From Panopea generosa (taxonomy: Eukaryota > Mollusca > Bivalvia > Adapedonta > Hiatellidae), in the NCBI GenBank assembly GCA_029582155.1, contig CM055909.1:44576967-44640966 (forward strand): DNA of 64,000 bases. The letters are read 5' to 3'. Under the pieces are notes generated by a model. The model was not told where the DNA came from. It ran no database searches and worked only from the letters and a program-made list of their open reading frames with translations. Position numbers and translations under genes: made by a program. Below are positions 23,501 to 35,509 of this stretch, one piece after another; the stretch's first letter is position 1; each line of letters begins with the position of its first letter.

Positions 23501-24797
23501 TGGTGGAAGTGTGATAGGTAGAGATGGTACAGTCAGTGGTAATGGTAGGGTATGTGGTGGCAGTGTGATAGGTAGTGATGGTACAGTCAGTGGTGATGGT
23601 AGGGTAGATGGTGGCAATGTGATAGGTAGTGATGGTACAGTCAGTGGTAATGGTAGGGTAGGTGGTGGCAGTGTGACAGGTAGTGATGGTACAGTCAGTG
23701 GTGATGGTAGGGTAGGTGGTGGCAGTGTGATAGGTAGTGATGGTACAGTCAGTGGTGATAGTAGGGTAGATGGTGGCAATGTGATAGGTAGTGATGGTAC
23801 AGTCAGTGGTGATGGTAGGGTAGATGGTGGCAGTGTGATAGGTAGTGATGGTACAGTCAGTGGTAATGGTAGGGTAGGTGGTGGCAGTGTGATAGGTAGT
23901 GATGGTACAGTCAGTGGTAATGGTAGGGTAGGTGGTGGCAGTGTGATAGGTAGTGATGGTACAGTCAGTGGTAATGGTATGGTTGGTGATGGAAGTGTGA
24001 TAGGTAGAGATGGTACAGTCAGTGGTTATGGTAGTGTAGATGGTGGCAATGTGATAGGTAGTGATGGTACAGTCAGTGGTGATGGTAGGGTAGATGGTGG
24101 CAATGTGATAGGTAGTGATGGTACAGTCAGTGGTGATGGTAGGGTAGGTGGTGGCAGTGTGATAGGTAGTGATGGTACAGTCAGTGGTAATGGTAGGGTA
24201 GGTGGTGGAAGTGTGATAGGTAGTGATGGTACAGTCAGTGGTTATGGTAGGGTAGGTGGTGGCAGTGTGATAGGTAGTGATGGTACAGTCAGTGGTGATG
24301 GTAGAGTAGATGGTGGCAATGTGATAGGTAGTGATAGTACAGTCAGTGGTAATGGTAGGGTAGGTCGTGGCAGTGTGACAGGTAGTGATGGTATAGTCAG
24401 TGGTGATGGTAGGGTAGGTGGTGGCAGTGTGATAGGTAGTGATGGTACAGTCAGTGGTAATGGTATGGTTGGTGGTGGAAGTGTGATAGGTAGAGATGGT
24501 ACAGTCAGTGGTAATGGTATGGTTGGTGGTGGAAGTGTGATAGGTAGAGATTGTACAGTCAGTGGTAATGGTAGGGTAGATGGTGGCAGTGTAATAGGTA
24601 GTGATGGTACAGTCAGTGGTAATGGTAGGGTCGGTGATGGCAATGTGATAGGTAGTGATGGTACAGTCAGTGGTAATGGTAGGGTAGGTGGTGGCAGTGT
24701 GACAGGTAGTGATGGTACAGTCAGTGGTGATGGTAGGGTAGATGTTGGCAATGTGATAGATAGTGATGGTACAGTCAGTGGTAATGGTATGGTAGGT
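17530..24797. repeat. 54-bp G-rich minisatellite, about 134 copies
   Basis: The unit begins GGTAGGGTAGGTGGTGGCAG, continues with GTGTGATAGGTAGTGATGG and ends TACAGTCAGTGGTAAT. My count of the consensus gives 24 G and 3 C, a strong skew over 7.3 kb. A translated unit reads GRVGGGSVIGSDGTVSGN (18 residues), and one frame stays open for 1,298 codons (20,925-24,821). Antisense frames of 581, 605 and 1,022 codons are also open. Unit variants change amino acids freely (SVIG/SVTG/NVIG, GSDG/GRDG, SGN/SGD/SGY), and the frame is broken at 18,002, 18,894 and 20,555. Both observations argue against coding. Larger blocks are duplicated (see findings). Confidence 0.95.
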
Positions 24798-25820
24798 GCA
24801 TCCTTTTTTATTTCTAAATAAAATTGATATTGACAAAGGAAATTATGGATTCTTTGCTTTAGAGCTAGAGTGTGAAAAAAGAAAAGGTACCTAGATATGT
24901 CCTTAAAGCAGATATTAGTCAAGAGTATTCTAAAAAGTGTGTTACAACACCATAATATTTATTGTTGTGTCATTTCAGTAAGTGTCATAAATTTTCCATA
25001 ACAGTTCAATAAATCACTGATAAAGCATATACCTTTCTTAAAATATCTATCATGAAACACTCGAATCTTTGGGATTGTTTTAAGGCATAAGCAAACTGGA
25101 AAGTAAAGTGCAATAAGTAAAGATCATGTTAACAAGTAATTGGCAGATATTACAATAATATTTCAGATCAAGAGATTTTTTTATCCATTTATGCAAGAAA
25201 AAAATCCGTCAAATATATTTTTTTTTCATTTTGCTATTATTGTTTTTCGTCAGTTGGGAAAAATGTTTGGATTAGGAAGGATCGGAATTTTGGCCTCTTT
25301 TTAACAAGCCTTAAAGCAGACCTGATCTTAATGCCTGTTTAGAATCAAACATAACTAGTACAATAATATGCAGACGTTTTATTTTGCTATTTTATGAACT
25401 CCATTTTACTAAAAAAATGATCCATAGGTGTCAATTTGGATAAAAAATATGATGATATCTGGTTTAGAAAATAATTTTAAATACAAAAAGTAAACAAACT
25501 TTACATATATATGTCTAAAAAATGTTGGATTATAAAAATAAATTATTGTAAAACTATTCTAACTTAAGATAGAATAGTCTTATATAACAATCACTGTATA
25601 AAATGATGTTGTTGATTATTTATAAAGTGTTTTAAGATGTGTAAATGAAAAGACAATTTCATCAAGCCAAAATCAAATCTAAAACAAAGTTTTTTTCCAC
25701 TTCTTGTATAATTTCTGAAAACTGAGTTGGAATAATCTTGCGCCGAGCCTTCGATATTTACATTTTGCAAATAAGAAATACACATACCCAGTATGTATTC
25801 AAACTATTAATTGCGTGTCT
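24798..25820. other. Non-coding spacer between two minisatellites
   Basis: AT-rich with T-runs near 25,180-25,230. No gene or known repeat recognised. Confidence 0.5.
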
Positions 25821-28315
25821 GTATTGTAAAGTGGCACAACTCCCTGTTAATGTATGTTGTAAAGGGATACAACTCCCTGTTAATGCATGTTGTAAAGTGG
25901 CTAAGCTCCCTGTTAATACATGTTGTAAAAGGGCACAACTCCCTGTTAATGCAAGTTTTAAAGTGCCACAACTCCTTGTTAATGCATGTTGTAAAGAGGT
26001 GCAACTCCCAGTTAATGTATGCTGTAAAGGGGCACAATTCCCTGTTAATGCATGTTGTAAAGTGGCACAGTTCCCTGTTATTGCAGGCTGTAAAGTGGCA
26101 TAACTCCATGTTATTGCAGGCTGTAAAGTGGCATAACTCCATGTTAATGAATGTTGTAAAGTGGCATAACTTGCTGTTAATGCATGTTGTAAAGTGGCAC
26201 AGTTCCCAGTTATTGCATGTTGTAAAGTGGCACAACTCCATGGTAATGCATGTTGTAAAGTGGCAAAGCTCCCTGTTATTGCATGTTGTAAAGTGGCAAA
26301 ACTCCATGTTAATGTATGTTGTAAAGGAGTACAACTCCCTGTTAATGCATGTTGTAAAGTGGCACAACTCCCTGTTAATGCATGTTGTAAAGTGGCACAG
26401 CTCCCTGTTATTGCATGCTGTAAAGTGGCACAGCTCCCTGTTAATGTATGTTGTAAAGGAGCACAACTGCCTGTTAATGCATGTTTTAAAGTGGCACAGC
26501 TCCCTATTATTGCATGTTGTAAAGTGGCACAGCTCCCTGTTAATGTATGTTGTAAAGAAGCACAGCTCCCTTTTAATGTATGTTGTAAACTGGCACAGCT
26601 CCATGTTAATGCATGTTGTAAAGTGGCACAACTTTTTGTTAATGTATGTTATAAAGGAGCACAACTCCCTTTTAATGTATGTTGTAAAGTTGCACAGCTC
26701 CCTGTTATTGCATGTTGTAAAGTGGCACAGTTCCCAGTTATTGCATGTTGTAAAGTGACACAACTCCCTGTTAATGTATGTTGTAAAGTGGCACAGTTTC
26801 CTGTTATTGCAGGATGTGAAGTGACACAGCTCCCTGTTAATGTAATATGTTGTAAAGGAGCACAACACCCTGTTAATGCATGTTGTAAAGTGACACAACT
26901 CCCTGTTAATGTAAGTTGTAAAGGAGAGTAACTCTCTGTTAATGCAGGTTGTAAAGTGGCACAGCTCCCTGTTTATGTTTGTTGTAAAGGGGCAGAACTC
27001 CCTGTTAATGTATGTTGTAAAGAAGCACAACTCCCTGTTATTGCATATTGAAAACTGGCACAACTTGCTGTTAATGCATATTGTAAAGTGGCACAGTTCC
27101 CTATTATTGCATGTTGTAAAGTGGCACAACTGGCCTTTAATGCATGTTGTAAAGTGGCACAGCTCCCTGTTATTGCATGTTGTAAAGTGGCAAAGCTCCC
27201 TGTTAATGTATGGTGTAAAGAAGCACAACTCCCTGTTAATGCATGTTGTAAAGTGGTACAACTCCCTGTAAATGCATGTTGTAAAGTGGCACAACTCCCT
27301 GTTATTGCGTGTTGTAAAGTGGCACAGCTGCCTGTTAATGTAAGTTGTAAAGGAGCACAACTTCCTGTTAATGTATGTTGTAAAGTGGCACAGCTCCCTG
27401 TTATTGCTTGTTGTAAAGTGGCACAACTACCTGTTAACGTATGTTGTAAAGTGGCACAGCTTCCTGTTATTGCATGTTGTAAAGTGGCTCAGCTCTCTGT
27501 TTATGTATGTTGTAAAGGAGCACAACTCACTGTTAAAGCATGTTGTAAAGTGGCACAACTCCCTGTTAACGTATGTTGTAAAGGAGAGTTACTCCCTGTT
27601 AATGCATGATGTAAAGTGGCACAGCTCCCTGTTAATGTATGTTGTAAAGTGGCACAACTCCCTGTTAAAGCATGTTGTAAAGTGGCACAACTCCCTGTTA
27701 ACGTATGTTGTAAAGGAGAGTTACTCCCTGTTAATGCATGATGTAAAGTGGCACAGCTCCCTGTTAATGTATGTTGTAAAGTGGCACAGCTCCCTGTTAA
27801 TGTATGTTGTAAAGTGGCACAACTCCCTGTTAATGTATGTTGATAAGTGGCACAGCTCCCTGTTTATGCATGTTGTTAAGTGACACAACTCCCTGTTAAT
27901 GTAAGTTGTAAAGTGGCACAGCTCCCTGTTCACGCATGTTATCAAGTGGCACAGCTTCCTGTTAATGTATGTTGTAAAGTGGCATAGTTCCCTGTTAATG
28001 CATTGTTTATGCATGTTGTAAAGTGGCACAGTTCCCTGTTCACGCATGTTGCAAAGTGGCCCTCCTTGTTAATGCATGTTGTAATGTGGCACAACTCCCT
28101 GATAATGCAGGTTGTAAAGGGGGTACAACTCCCTCTTAATGCATGATGTAAAGGGGCACAACTCCCTGTTAATGCATGTTGTAAAAAAGCACAACTCCCT
28201 GCTATTTAATAGCACAATTCCCTGCCAATGCATGTTGTAAAGGGGCACAACTCCCTGTTAATGAATAGCACAACATCCTGCCAATGCATGTTGTAAAGAG
28301 GCATATCTCCCTGTA
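25821..28315. repeat. 33-bp minisatellite, about 75 copies
   Basis: The unit is GTGGCACAACTCCCTGTTAA followed by TGCATGTTGTAAA. Common variants are AGCTCCC for AACTCCC, TTATTGCA for TTAATGCA and GGAGCA for GTGGCA. Because 33 is divisible by three, plus-strand frames repeat an 11-residue motif (CCKVAQLPVNA or a VVKWHNSLLMH type) and the minus strand repeats a CINRELCHFTT type for up to 539 codons. The array is taken as satellite DNA. From about 28,050 the units become irregular, with insertions such as TTTAATAGCACAAT. Confidence 0.95.
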
Positions 28316-28382
28316 CATGAATCAGTACATTCAAAACACAACACTAAATATTTGTCAAAGATATTAGTCTGAAACTGGTTGG

Positions 28383-28575
28383 TTCCTCCGTGGCCGAGTG
28401 ATCTAAGGACTTGTCTTTTAATGACAACTTCTGCTCGTTGCTGAGGTTGCTGGTTTGCACCCAGCTTGGTCAAAAGGCATAAGTAAGAAAGTTTGCTAGT
28501 TACTTGCGTTTGTACAGTGGTCCCATTCAAATTCATTCGGATGTCTTCTGCCACCACCAATAATAATAATAGACT
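28383..28575 (+). repeat. tRNA-derived SINE
   Basis: The head has an A-box-like GTGGCCGAGTGATCTAAGG and a degenerate B box (GGTTTGCACCC) about 60 bases later. A non-tRNA body follows, and the element ends in an AAT microsatellite (CACCAATAATAATAATAG). Head, body and short repeat tail in that order is the usual SINE layout. The head resembles the fragment at 5,781. Confidence 0.7.
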
Positions 28576-29084
28576 ATTTATTAACGAGAGAACTCATTTG
28601 AATAAATTCAATGTTCCATGAGGCCTTCAACACATTTACAAAGTACAACATTAATTTAATATAATTTTTTTTATAAACACAAGAATAAACAAAGAAGAAT
28701 ACATTTTTGTGTTTATGCATATCAATTTTGATGAGAGCTACCCGATTTGTTATAGTTACTAAGAATGTTTACTCTATTAAAATATTAAGCCAACAAAACT
28801 GAATATACCATATATGACCTGCCATGTGTTAACAACGCTGTTAACCGCATTCGGTGGACTGAAATCGTATAAAAGAGAAGCTCAATTTACCGACCCAGAA
28901 GCAAAATTCCTGATGTAGAACATAAAAAGCTTAGCGGATGCTATTCCTGATTATAGCTGTGAAAATGGCTTGACATTTGATCAATTATACGAAAGCTAGA
29001 AACTATTTTTAAGAAAGAATGGATGTGTTTAACATGAGGCGGAGTTGTCGAAGCACTACAAGAACGAGCACAAATAAATCACCA
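28576..29084. other. Non-coding
   Basis: No supported gene. The phrase GGATGTGTTTAACATGA near 29,020 recalls GGATGTGTTTAACAAGATG at about 8,009 in the palindrome arm. The match is too short to interpret. Confidence 0.4.
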
Positions 29085-29890
29085 GGCGATAAAGCTAAAG
29101 ATAAAGATGATAAATATAATAAAGACAAATGAAATAAAATAAAATAAAGAAAAAAAGATAAAGATAGTAAAGATAAAGACAACGAAAATGATAAAAGACA
29201 AGTATAAAAGATAAAGATAAAGACATAATACAAAGATGAAGAAAAAAATAAAATAAAGATAAATATAAAGATAAAATAAAAAGATAGAGATAATGAAGGT
29301 AAAAATGATTCAAAGATAATATAACAAAGATAAACATAACAAAGAAAAAATATAAAGATTAAAAAGATAAATATACCAATTAAGATAAAAGATAAAAATA
29401 ATAGAGATAAAGATAAAATACAAATATAAGATACAGATGAATATAGAGATCAAAATAAAAGATAAATATAAAGATAATAAAGATAAAAGACAAAGACAAT
29501 ATAAAGACAAAGATAAAGACAAATATAAAAAGCAAAGAAAGATAAAATATAAAGATAACTATAAAGTACAAACATAAGATACAGATGAATATAGAGAAAA
29601 AGATATAATATAAAGATAATAAAGACAATATAAAAGACAACGATAAAGATAAAAGACAAAGACAATGTAAAGACAAAGACAGAGACAAAGATAAAGACAA
29701 AGATAAAAAGTAAAGAAAGATAAAATATAAAGATAGATATAAATATAAAGATAAAATACGAAATAAATATAAAAATAATAAAATAAAGATAAATAAAAAT
29801 AATAATGCAAAGAAAAATATAAAATACAAAGATTAAGATAAAATATAAAAGTAAATATAAAGAAAAAAATAAAAGACAAAAATAATATAA
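29085..29890. repeat. Polypurine AAAGATA/ATAAAGA tract
   Basis: Some 800 bp consist almost wholly of A, G and T in words such as AAAGATAAAGATAA and AAAGACAAAGA, with few C. The complement encodes Leu/Ser/Tyr/Phe-rich open frames that are composition artefacts. Confidence 0.85.
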
Positions 29891-30062
29891 AGATGATATT
29901 GATGCATCATTTATAATGAAAAAGATACAGATAGTATTGATGATAATGACGATAATGACCATGACGTTTATGATAATGATACCGACGACGACGTGATAAT
30001 GATATAGTTAATAATAAATGATGATAACGTTAACGATAATAATAATAAGTATATTGATAATA
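29891..30062. repeat. GATGATAATGA-type microsatellite
   Basis: Repeated GATAATGA and GACGATAATGAC words follow the polypurine tract and merge with an ATAATAATAAT stretch. Confidence 0.7.
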
Positions 30063-31180
30063 TTACTGACACCGTGGCAACCTATCCTACAACTCTTCTC
30101 TAAAAAGGAACACAACTCTGTTTATAATCAAGTGAAACAGTGTTTTCATTATGAGTTACTGCCGAAAACCGGAACGGAAATAAGCAATGAAGGAACGACA
30201 GAATGACGGAACGATAGAGATACAAATTCTCCCAGTTTGTCTTTCTATTCAGTCATATTGTACTCAGATTAAATTGAACATATGTAAAATTCAAGAACTT
30301 GTACCAGAGCTTTATTGCGCAATCAAGCATTCAAATGAATGTTCAGAATTCGCGTTTTAATCAACTCTGGTGTAATGATAAGATGCAAAGATAACCCAAA
30401 TTGCATTTTATCTTAATTTTATTAACGTTATCTTATCACAGGAAAAAAATTAATTTAGAACTGTTATTAAAAACAGCCATTAATTAATATTGATCGTCTG
30501 AAAAACACGTACCGCTAGGGGACGCTGTTAACAAAATTCCGCGAAACTATATTAAATGGAACTTAGCTAAAACGAAAGCTAAGACTTCATAGAATATGTG
30601 TACAGATTTTTAATAATTTACGCCAGATGTCATAAAACCCGCTAGGAACGCTGCCAATTACCTTAAATTGAATTACGTTATTTTAAATGGTATTGTAACA
30701 CTATGGGATGTTAGAACTGTAGATACTTCATATGACATAACAAATATATTGATGTATGAAATGAGAAACATTATATGGATACGTTACCAACAAAGAAATC
30801 TTGAATCTTGAATCTTTGACACTTTAATGAGATAGGATGACAGTTTACTGGAGATAAATGAAAGCCTAGGGTTATCTTGATGTATTGTTAACAAGTTAAT
30901 GATGTGGGCTGGACTTTAAGATCTGTAATTAGAATACTGACCAATAGAAAAGTAGAAATGAATTTACCAATGAAAGAATAGTTGTTTATTCATTCAGAGA
31001 CTGGTTTTAGCAGCGATAGGACAGTCAGTTGGTTTTTAGACACAGACAGAGTAACATGTCACTTAGACTAGGGTTAGTTAAAATGTTAGCTAGTGACTTT
31101 AAAACTTTTGCGAACTTTAGAATTATGTGCATAAAATGTACTTAAAATATACAAAGAGTTGTTGAGTCGATTATACAACA

Positions 31181-31181
<1 letters not shown>
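30063..31181. other. Non-coding
   Basis: No gene or known element recognised. Two phrases, CGCTAGGGGACGCTG (about 30,512) and CGCTAGGAACGCTG (about 30,640), are similar and may mark a small duplication. Confidence 0.45.

Positions 31182-31243
<62 letters not shown>
31182..31243. repeat. AT dinucleotide microsatellite
   Basis: Uninterrupted AT repeat of about 31 copies. Confidence 0.95.
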
Positions 31244-31246
<3 letters not shown>

Positions 31247-31839
31247 AGTTTGGAAAATATGAAGGCAGTACATGTAGTTACGTCACTTTTGACAGATTAC
31301 TTCTATAGAACAGTCTGAAATCGACCATTTTCTTTAATGCTGCACACAGGTTTTGAGATTAATTCTAAGTAGGCGTATGGTTAAGCTCAATTACCAATAT
31401 GCACGCAAACACAACATTTGACTGCTGGTGGAAAATATATAAATAGTTTTGTAATCACCGTACATCAAGTTTTGAAATGCAAAGATTGTCTTTAGGAACG
31501 CTTTTCTCCAAAAACGCAAATTGAAATGACGAAATTAAGACAAGAATATTTTGTGCAAATGGGGGTTATTATATTTTCTGTTAAATTGAGATCGTTCACT
31601 TCAGATTTTGTAAAGCCAAACAGATGTTATCTAGTTGTATGTAATTTGTAGGTACGAGAGGTGATCATACATTTCCTTGAAAAGTACTAAACCTTCCTTA
31701 CATATGAACGGACGGATCTTAAACAAGTTTGTTCTGCTGATAAAGGTGAACTTATCGATTTTTAAACCATAGCTATATTACAACAAGAAATGTCACTGCT
31801 AAGTGCCACATGCCCCCACAAATGGTCTGCAAAAATGTT
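31244..31839. other. Non-coding
   Basis: Nothing recognisable; AT-rich. Confidence 0.5.
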
Positions 31840-32390
31840 AACATATAAAATACATATAAAATGAGAAGTCTATATACTATGAGTTTCTTTACATTATCAT
31901 ATAAAAGGGGTTTCTTTACACTATCATATAAAATGAGTATATTTACATTATCATATAAAATGAGAATATTTACATAATCATAAAGAATAAGTATATTTAC
32001 ATTATCATATAAAATTAGTATATTTACATTATCATAAAGAATTAGTATATTTACATTATCATATAAAATTAGTATATTTACATTATCATATAAAATAAGT
32101 TTCTTAACACCTTCATATAAAAGGAGTATATTTACACTATCGTATAAAATTAATTTCTTTATATAATCTTATAAAATGTGTATATCTACATTATCATATT
32201 AAATGAATATGTTTTTACAATCATATAGAATGAGTATGTTATTATTATCTTATATAAAAGGAGTTTTTTTACAATATCATATAAAACGAGTATATTACAT
32301 TATCATATAAAATTAGTATCTTTACAATATCATATAAAATGAGTTGTTTTACACTAGCATATAAAATAAGCATATTAACACTATCTTCAA
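31840..32390. repeat. 26-27-bp AT-rich minisatellite, about 20 copies
   Basis: The unit is TATATTTACATTATCATATA followed by AAATGAG or AAATTAG. Variants include TTTCTTTACAC and AAAGGAGT. Confidence 0.9.
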
Positions 32391-32569
32391 ATACTCCTAT
32401 ATTCTAATACTTCCTCGTTATGAATGACAATTTAAATAAAGTCCCTCCTTTTCTGATAGATAAATGATTGAACAGGCTGGTATGCATGCATGCATGCAGG
32501 CAGACCGGCGGGAAAACAGGTAAGCGTGTGTGCGTATAAATGAATACTATAACTCCTTACAGACCATAC

Positions 32570-32945
32570 AAGTACCAGCCGACAATACAACTGAAAGTAC
32601 CAGACGACAATACCTTTGTAAGTACCAGCCGACAATGCCCATGTAAGTACCAGCCGACAATGCCCAAGTAAGTACCAGCCGACAATGCCCAAGTCAGTAC
32701 CAGCAGACAATGCCCATGTAAGTACCAGCCGACAATGCCCAAGTCAGTACCAGCAGACAATGCCCAAGTAAGTACCAGCCGACAATGCCCAAGTCAGTAC
32801 CAGCAGACAATGCCCATGTAAGTACCAGCAGACAATGCCCATGTAAGTACCAGCCGACAATGCCCATGTAAGTACCAGCCGACAATGCCCTTGTAAATAC
32901 CAGCCGACAATGCCCATATAAGTACCAGTCGACAATGCCAATGAA
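32570..32945. repeat. 25-bp minisatellite, about 15 copies
   Basis: The unit is CAGCCGACAATGCCCATGTA plus AGTAC. CATGTAAG alternates with CAAGTAAG and CAAGTCAG, and CAGCCG with CAGCAG. Since 25 is not a multiple of three, all three frames are visited in turn, giving a 25-residue period in open frames on the minus strand that are not genes. Confidence 0.95.
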
Positions 32946-34630
32946 AGTCTTACTTCTCTAGCTGATATCCAAACGAACAAGCATACAATACAAAACAAAA
33001 TATAAAGCATATAACGCAGCAGATAGAGACGTATTAACATTAAGATTTTATATAACCATATTGCCACTTAATTGATCCAAACTCTGAAGTTTGGCAAAAC
33101 CGTCAACACAAATATAAAATACAAAAACTAGTTTCTGTAGATCACCATTGATATAACTAGATTCCAATATAAGACAAACTTCAATTTTCGTGTTCCCTTT
33201 CAGCGAACACTTGCTTATCAAACCTCATTCTATCTCAGAACAATTACAACTTGTAATTGCCGTCCAAGTCATGTTAAGGCCTGTGTAGGTTAGTCAGCAG
33301 TCCGTTTTATTGCTGGTCTGGTCACAGTATAAATAGTATAAAACGCCATGTCCCGTATTCATCTCAACGTGAATATTCACTAACGTTCAAACTTCTATTT
33401 CCATTAACAGTATTACTTCTGTCCAGGCTCAAAGTCACTGTCAATTATTATGTTAACTTGCACAAGTTTTATCTTGAGAACATTTCAAAAACAAGTTGGC
33501 TGCTTTTAAAAAGCATCCAATGGTTAGGTCTTTTAAACGATGCGGCAATTAAAGTGAGTGAATGTGTAAGTTTGGTTCCTTGTACAGGGTACGAAATACA
33601 CGGGTGATACCAAATCCCTATAAGGTTCCGGCTGGCACAGCAAATTCCCAGCTGGAGGTGTGCCTGATAGTTACTTTGATGTTTAAATGTACTGATCTCA
33701 ATCATTATGAATTGCCATTTGCATATTTAAAAAGAAACTTACCTTATACATTGTCTAACGTACTTACTGCTATGTTCTATACAATTTGCTACTGTGACAG
33801 TAATATATTTTAAAATAATTCGTATCCACATTTTAAATTAATTTGTGGATATATTATTTTTAAAAACAACAGTTAAAAATAACTGTTTTTCCAAAACTTG
33901 TGCATTCGGGGATATATCTGATTCTGACGACGTGCTGAAAATATGTCACACCGGTAATCTTTCTGTTGTGTCAAATAAAATAAACAACTATAGCTGTTTA
34001 ATTTTGTTATTATTTCCAATGTTATGGGTTCCACATATTATAATAATTGAGTAAATACATCGTTATTTGAAAATTATTTACATTAACTCGATAGGAATCT
34101 GTCAGGAACGGCGATAAATTGTTAAAAAAATATAAGTTTTAAGACCTCATTTAAGCAAGGAGTTTTAGAAAATTCATTGATTTAAGGCATTTTCATTTTT
34201 TTCCTGATTAAATATACAAAGAACAATTCATAGCAATTTCAATAAGTGCATTAAAACGTCACAATCAATTACTACACACACAGCGTTTGAATTTTCCTTT
34301 TAGCCGGAAAGTGGCCGGAACATGACTAGGTTTTAATATCAATAGCAGTTTGTACATTCCCATGATGCACTGTTTAGAAAAACAATGGTGACCTCCATGT
34401 GGCGAATGCCGTGTTTTAACACGTGATCGTGACGTTTCAATATGGCAGCGCCCAGAGTCAATTTCTTAACTGGCCCTTGTATAGGTTTCGGTCGCTCATG
34501 CGACCTAACCAACAAACATTATACATACATTTCCTAATTACGCAGTTATAAAATTTCAGCTAGAGTTTATACTGGCTCTGGTCATGTTTAAACAGAAATC
34601 ACTAAGCTATTTTATGCTCAAATAGCCCTT
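32946..34630. other. Non-coding
   Basis: No supported coding region. A few open frames of 60-80 codons show no recognisable domain. Confidence 0.5.
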
Positions 34631-34635
34631 TACTT

Positions 34636-34725
34636 CATTCATATAGACGCCTTTGAACACCTCTAATATAGACGCCTTTGGACACCTCAAATATAGAAGG
34701 CTTATGAACTATTGGGTGAATTATG
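34636..34725. repeat. Dispersed repeat with 25-bp sub-units, copy 2
   Basis: Similar to 826-914 over about 85 bp, including two sub-units of TATAGACGCCTTTGGACACC and the following ATATAGAAGGCTTATGAA. Confidence 0.6.
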
Positions 34726-34744
34726 TTTAAATTAACTGACAGAG

Positions 34745-34797
34745 TGAAAACAGTGCAGGAAGTGCGAGCAATCTGAACTCTTCCTGCACTGTTTTCA
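34745..34797. repeat. Perfect 18-bp hairpin
   Basis: TGAAAACAGTGCAGGAAG (34,745-34,762) is exactly mirrored by CTTCCTGCACTGTTTTCA (34,780-34,797) around a 17-base spacer. It lies 20 bp downstream of the dispersed repeat. It could be the core of a small inverted element or a transcribed hairpin. Nothing else supports a microRNA. Confidence 0.8.
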
Positions 34798-35500
34798 AAG
34801 GCCTTCTGTGATTGGTGTTGGAAAACGCGTATCTATGGAGTAAAGGGATAGACAACTTTAATTTCAAATCCATATTTTGTTGTTTATTTGTCGGCAGTGC
34901 CCACCATTTACACCAAGTGATCGTTAGGCGTAACAACCACGTAGATGTTAAAGATTGTATCAATCATTTCCAAAATAGATTCGTTGCGGGTTAACCAAAC
35001 CTTCCAAGGAAAACAAAAATACCATATACTCGTACATGTATGACTCGGAGCATGTTTAAAACGTACTGGTATATAAAGCTACAGTTCTGTGTTATATTTG
35101 ACTATGATATATAATGCCAGTTTAGTTTCATATATTGTACAAGTATAGTTTTCAATTTTGTCCCATGATAACGAATATCAAACGTACACTCATAAACAAT
35201 GATAATAAGACATAATCGCATAGGCAGACAACCTGGGCCTCAATTCATCAATAATTTGATGATTTGATGATTTTGTTTTATAAAACCATAGTAACAAAGA
35301 ATTATGGATCATAAAGTGATCATGTCACATTTTCTCTTAAATAATCATTAAAACTGCTGGATTCTACAAACAGATATATTAATTTTCTTGTTGAAGAGTT
35401 ATTTGAATTTTACATTTTTGACATTTTGAGTCCGAGTCTAAATCTCAGAATCAATATACTGATGAAGTTGGGTCCTAAATTGCACTTGTCCGGAAGTTTC
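34798..35500. other. Non-coding
   Basis: No gene or known repeat recognised. Confidence 0.5.
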
Positions 35501-35509
35501 CGAACAGTT

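Noticed and set aside
20925-24821. 1,298-codon open frame as a giant Gly/Ser-rich protein gene
   Set aside because: It is a 54-bp satellite whose unit is a multiple of three with no stop. Antisense frames are open too, substitutions mostly change amino acids, and there is no promoter, splice or domain support.
25807-27426. 539-codon Cys-rich frame on the minus strand (and Cys-rich frames on plus) as a repeat protein or toxin-like peptide precursor
   Set aside because: They arise from the 33-bp tandem unit, appear on both strands and lack a signal peptide or conserved frame.
25821-28315. CRISPR-like array
   Set aside because: The units are contiguous and nearly identical with no unique spacers, in a eukaryotic context. 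It is a minisatellite.
29009-29962. Leu/Ser/Tyr/Phe-rich minus-strand frames as membrane proteins
   Set aside because: They follow from the polypurine AAAGATA tract and occur in several overlapping frames.
33469-34054. Open frames of about 60-80 codons as exons of a host gene
   Set aside because: No recognisable domain, no consistent splice sites linking them, and AT-rich composition like the surrounding DNA.
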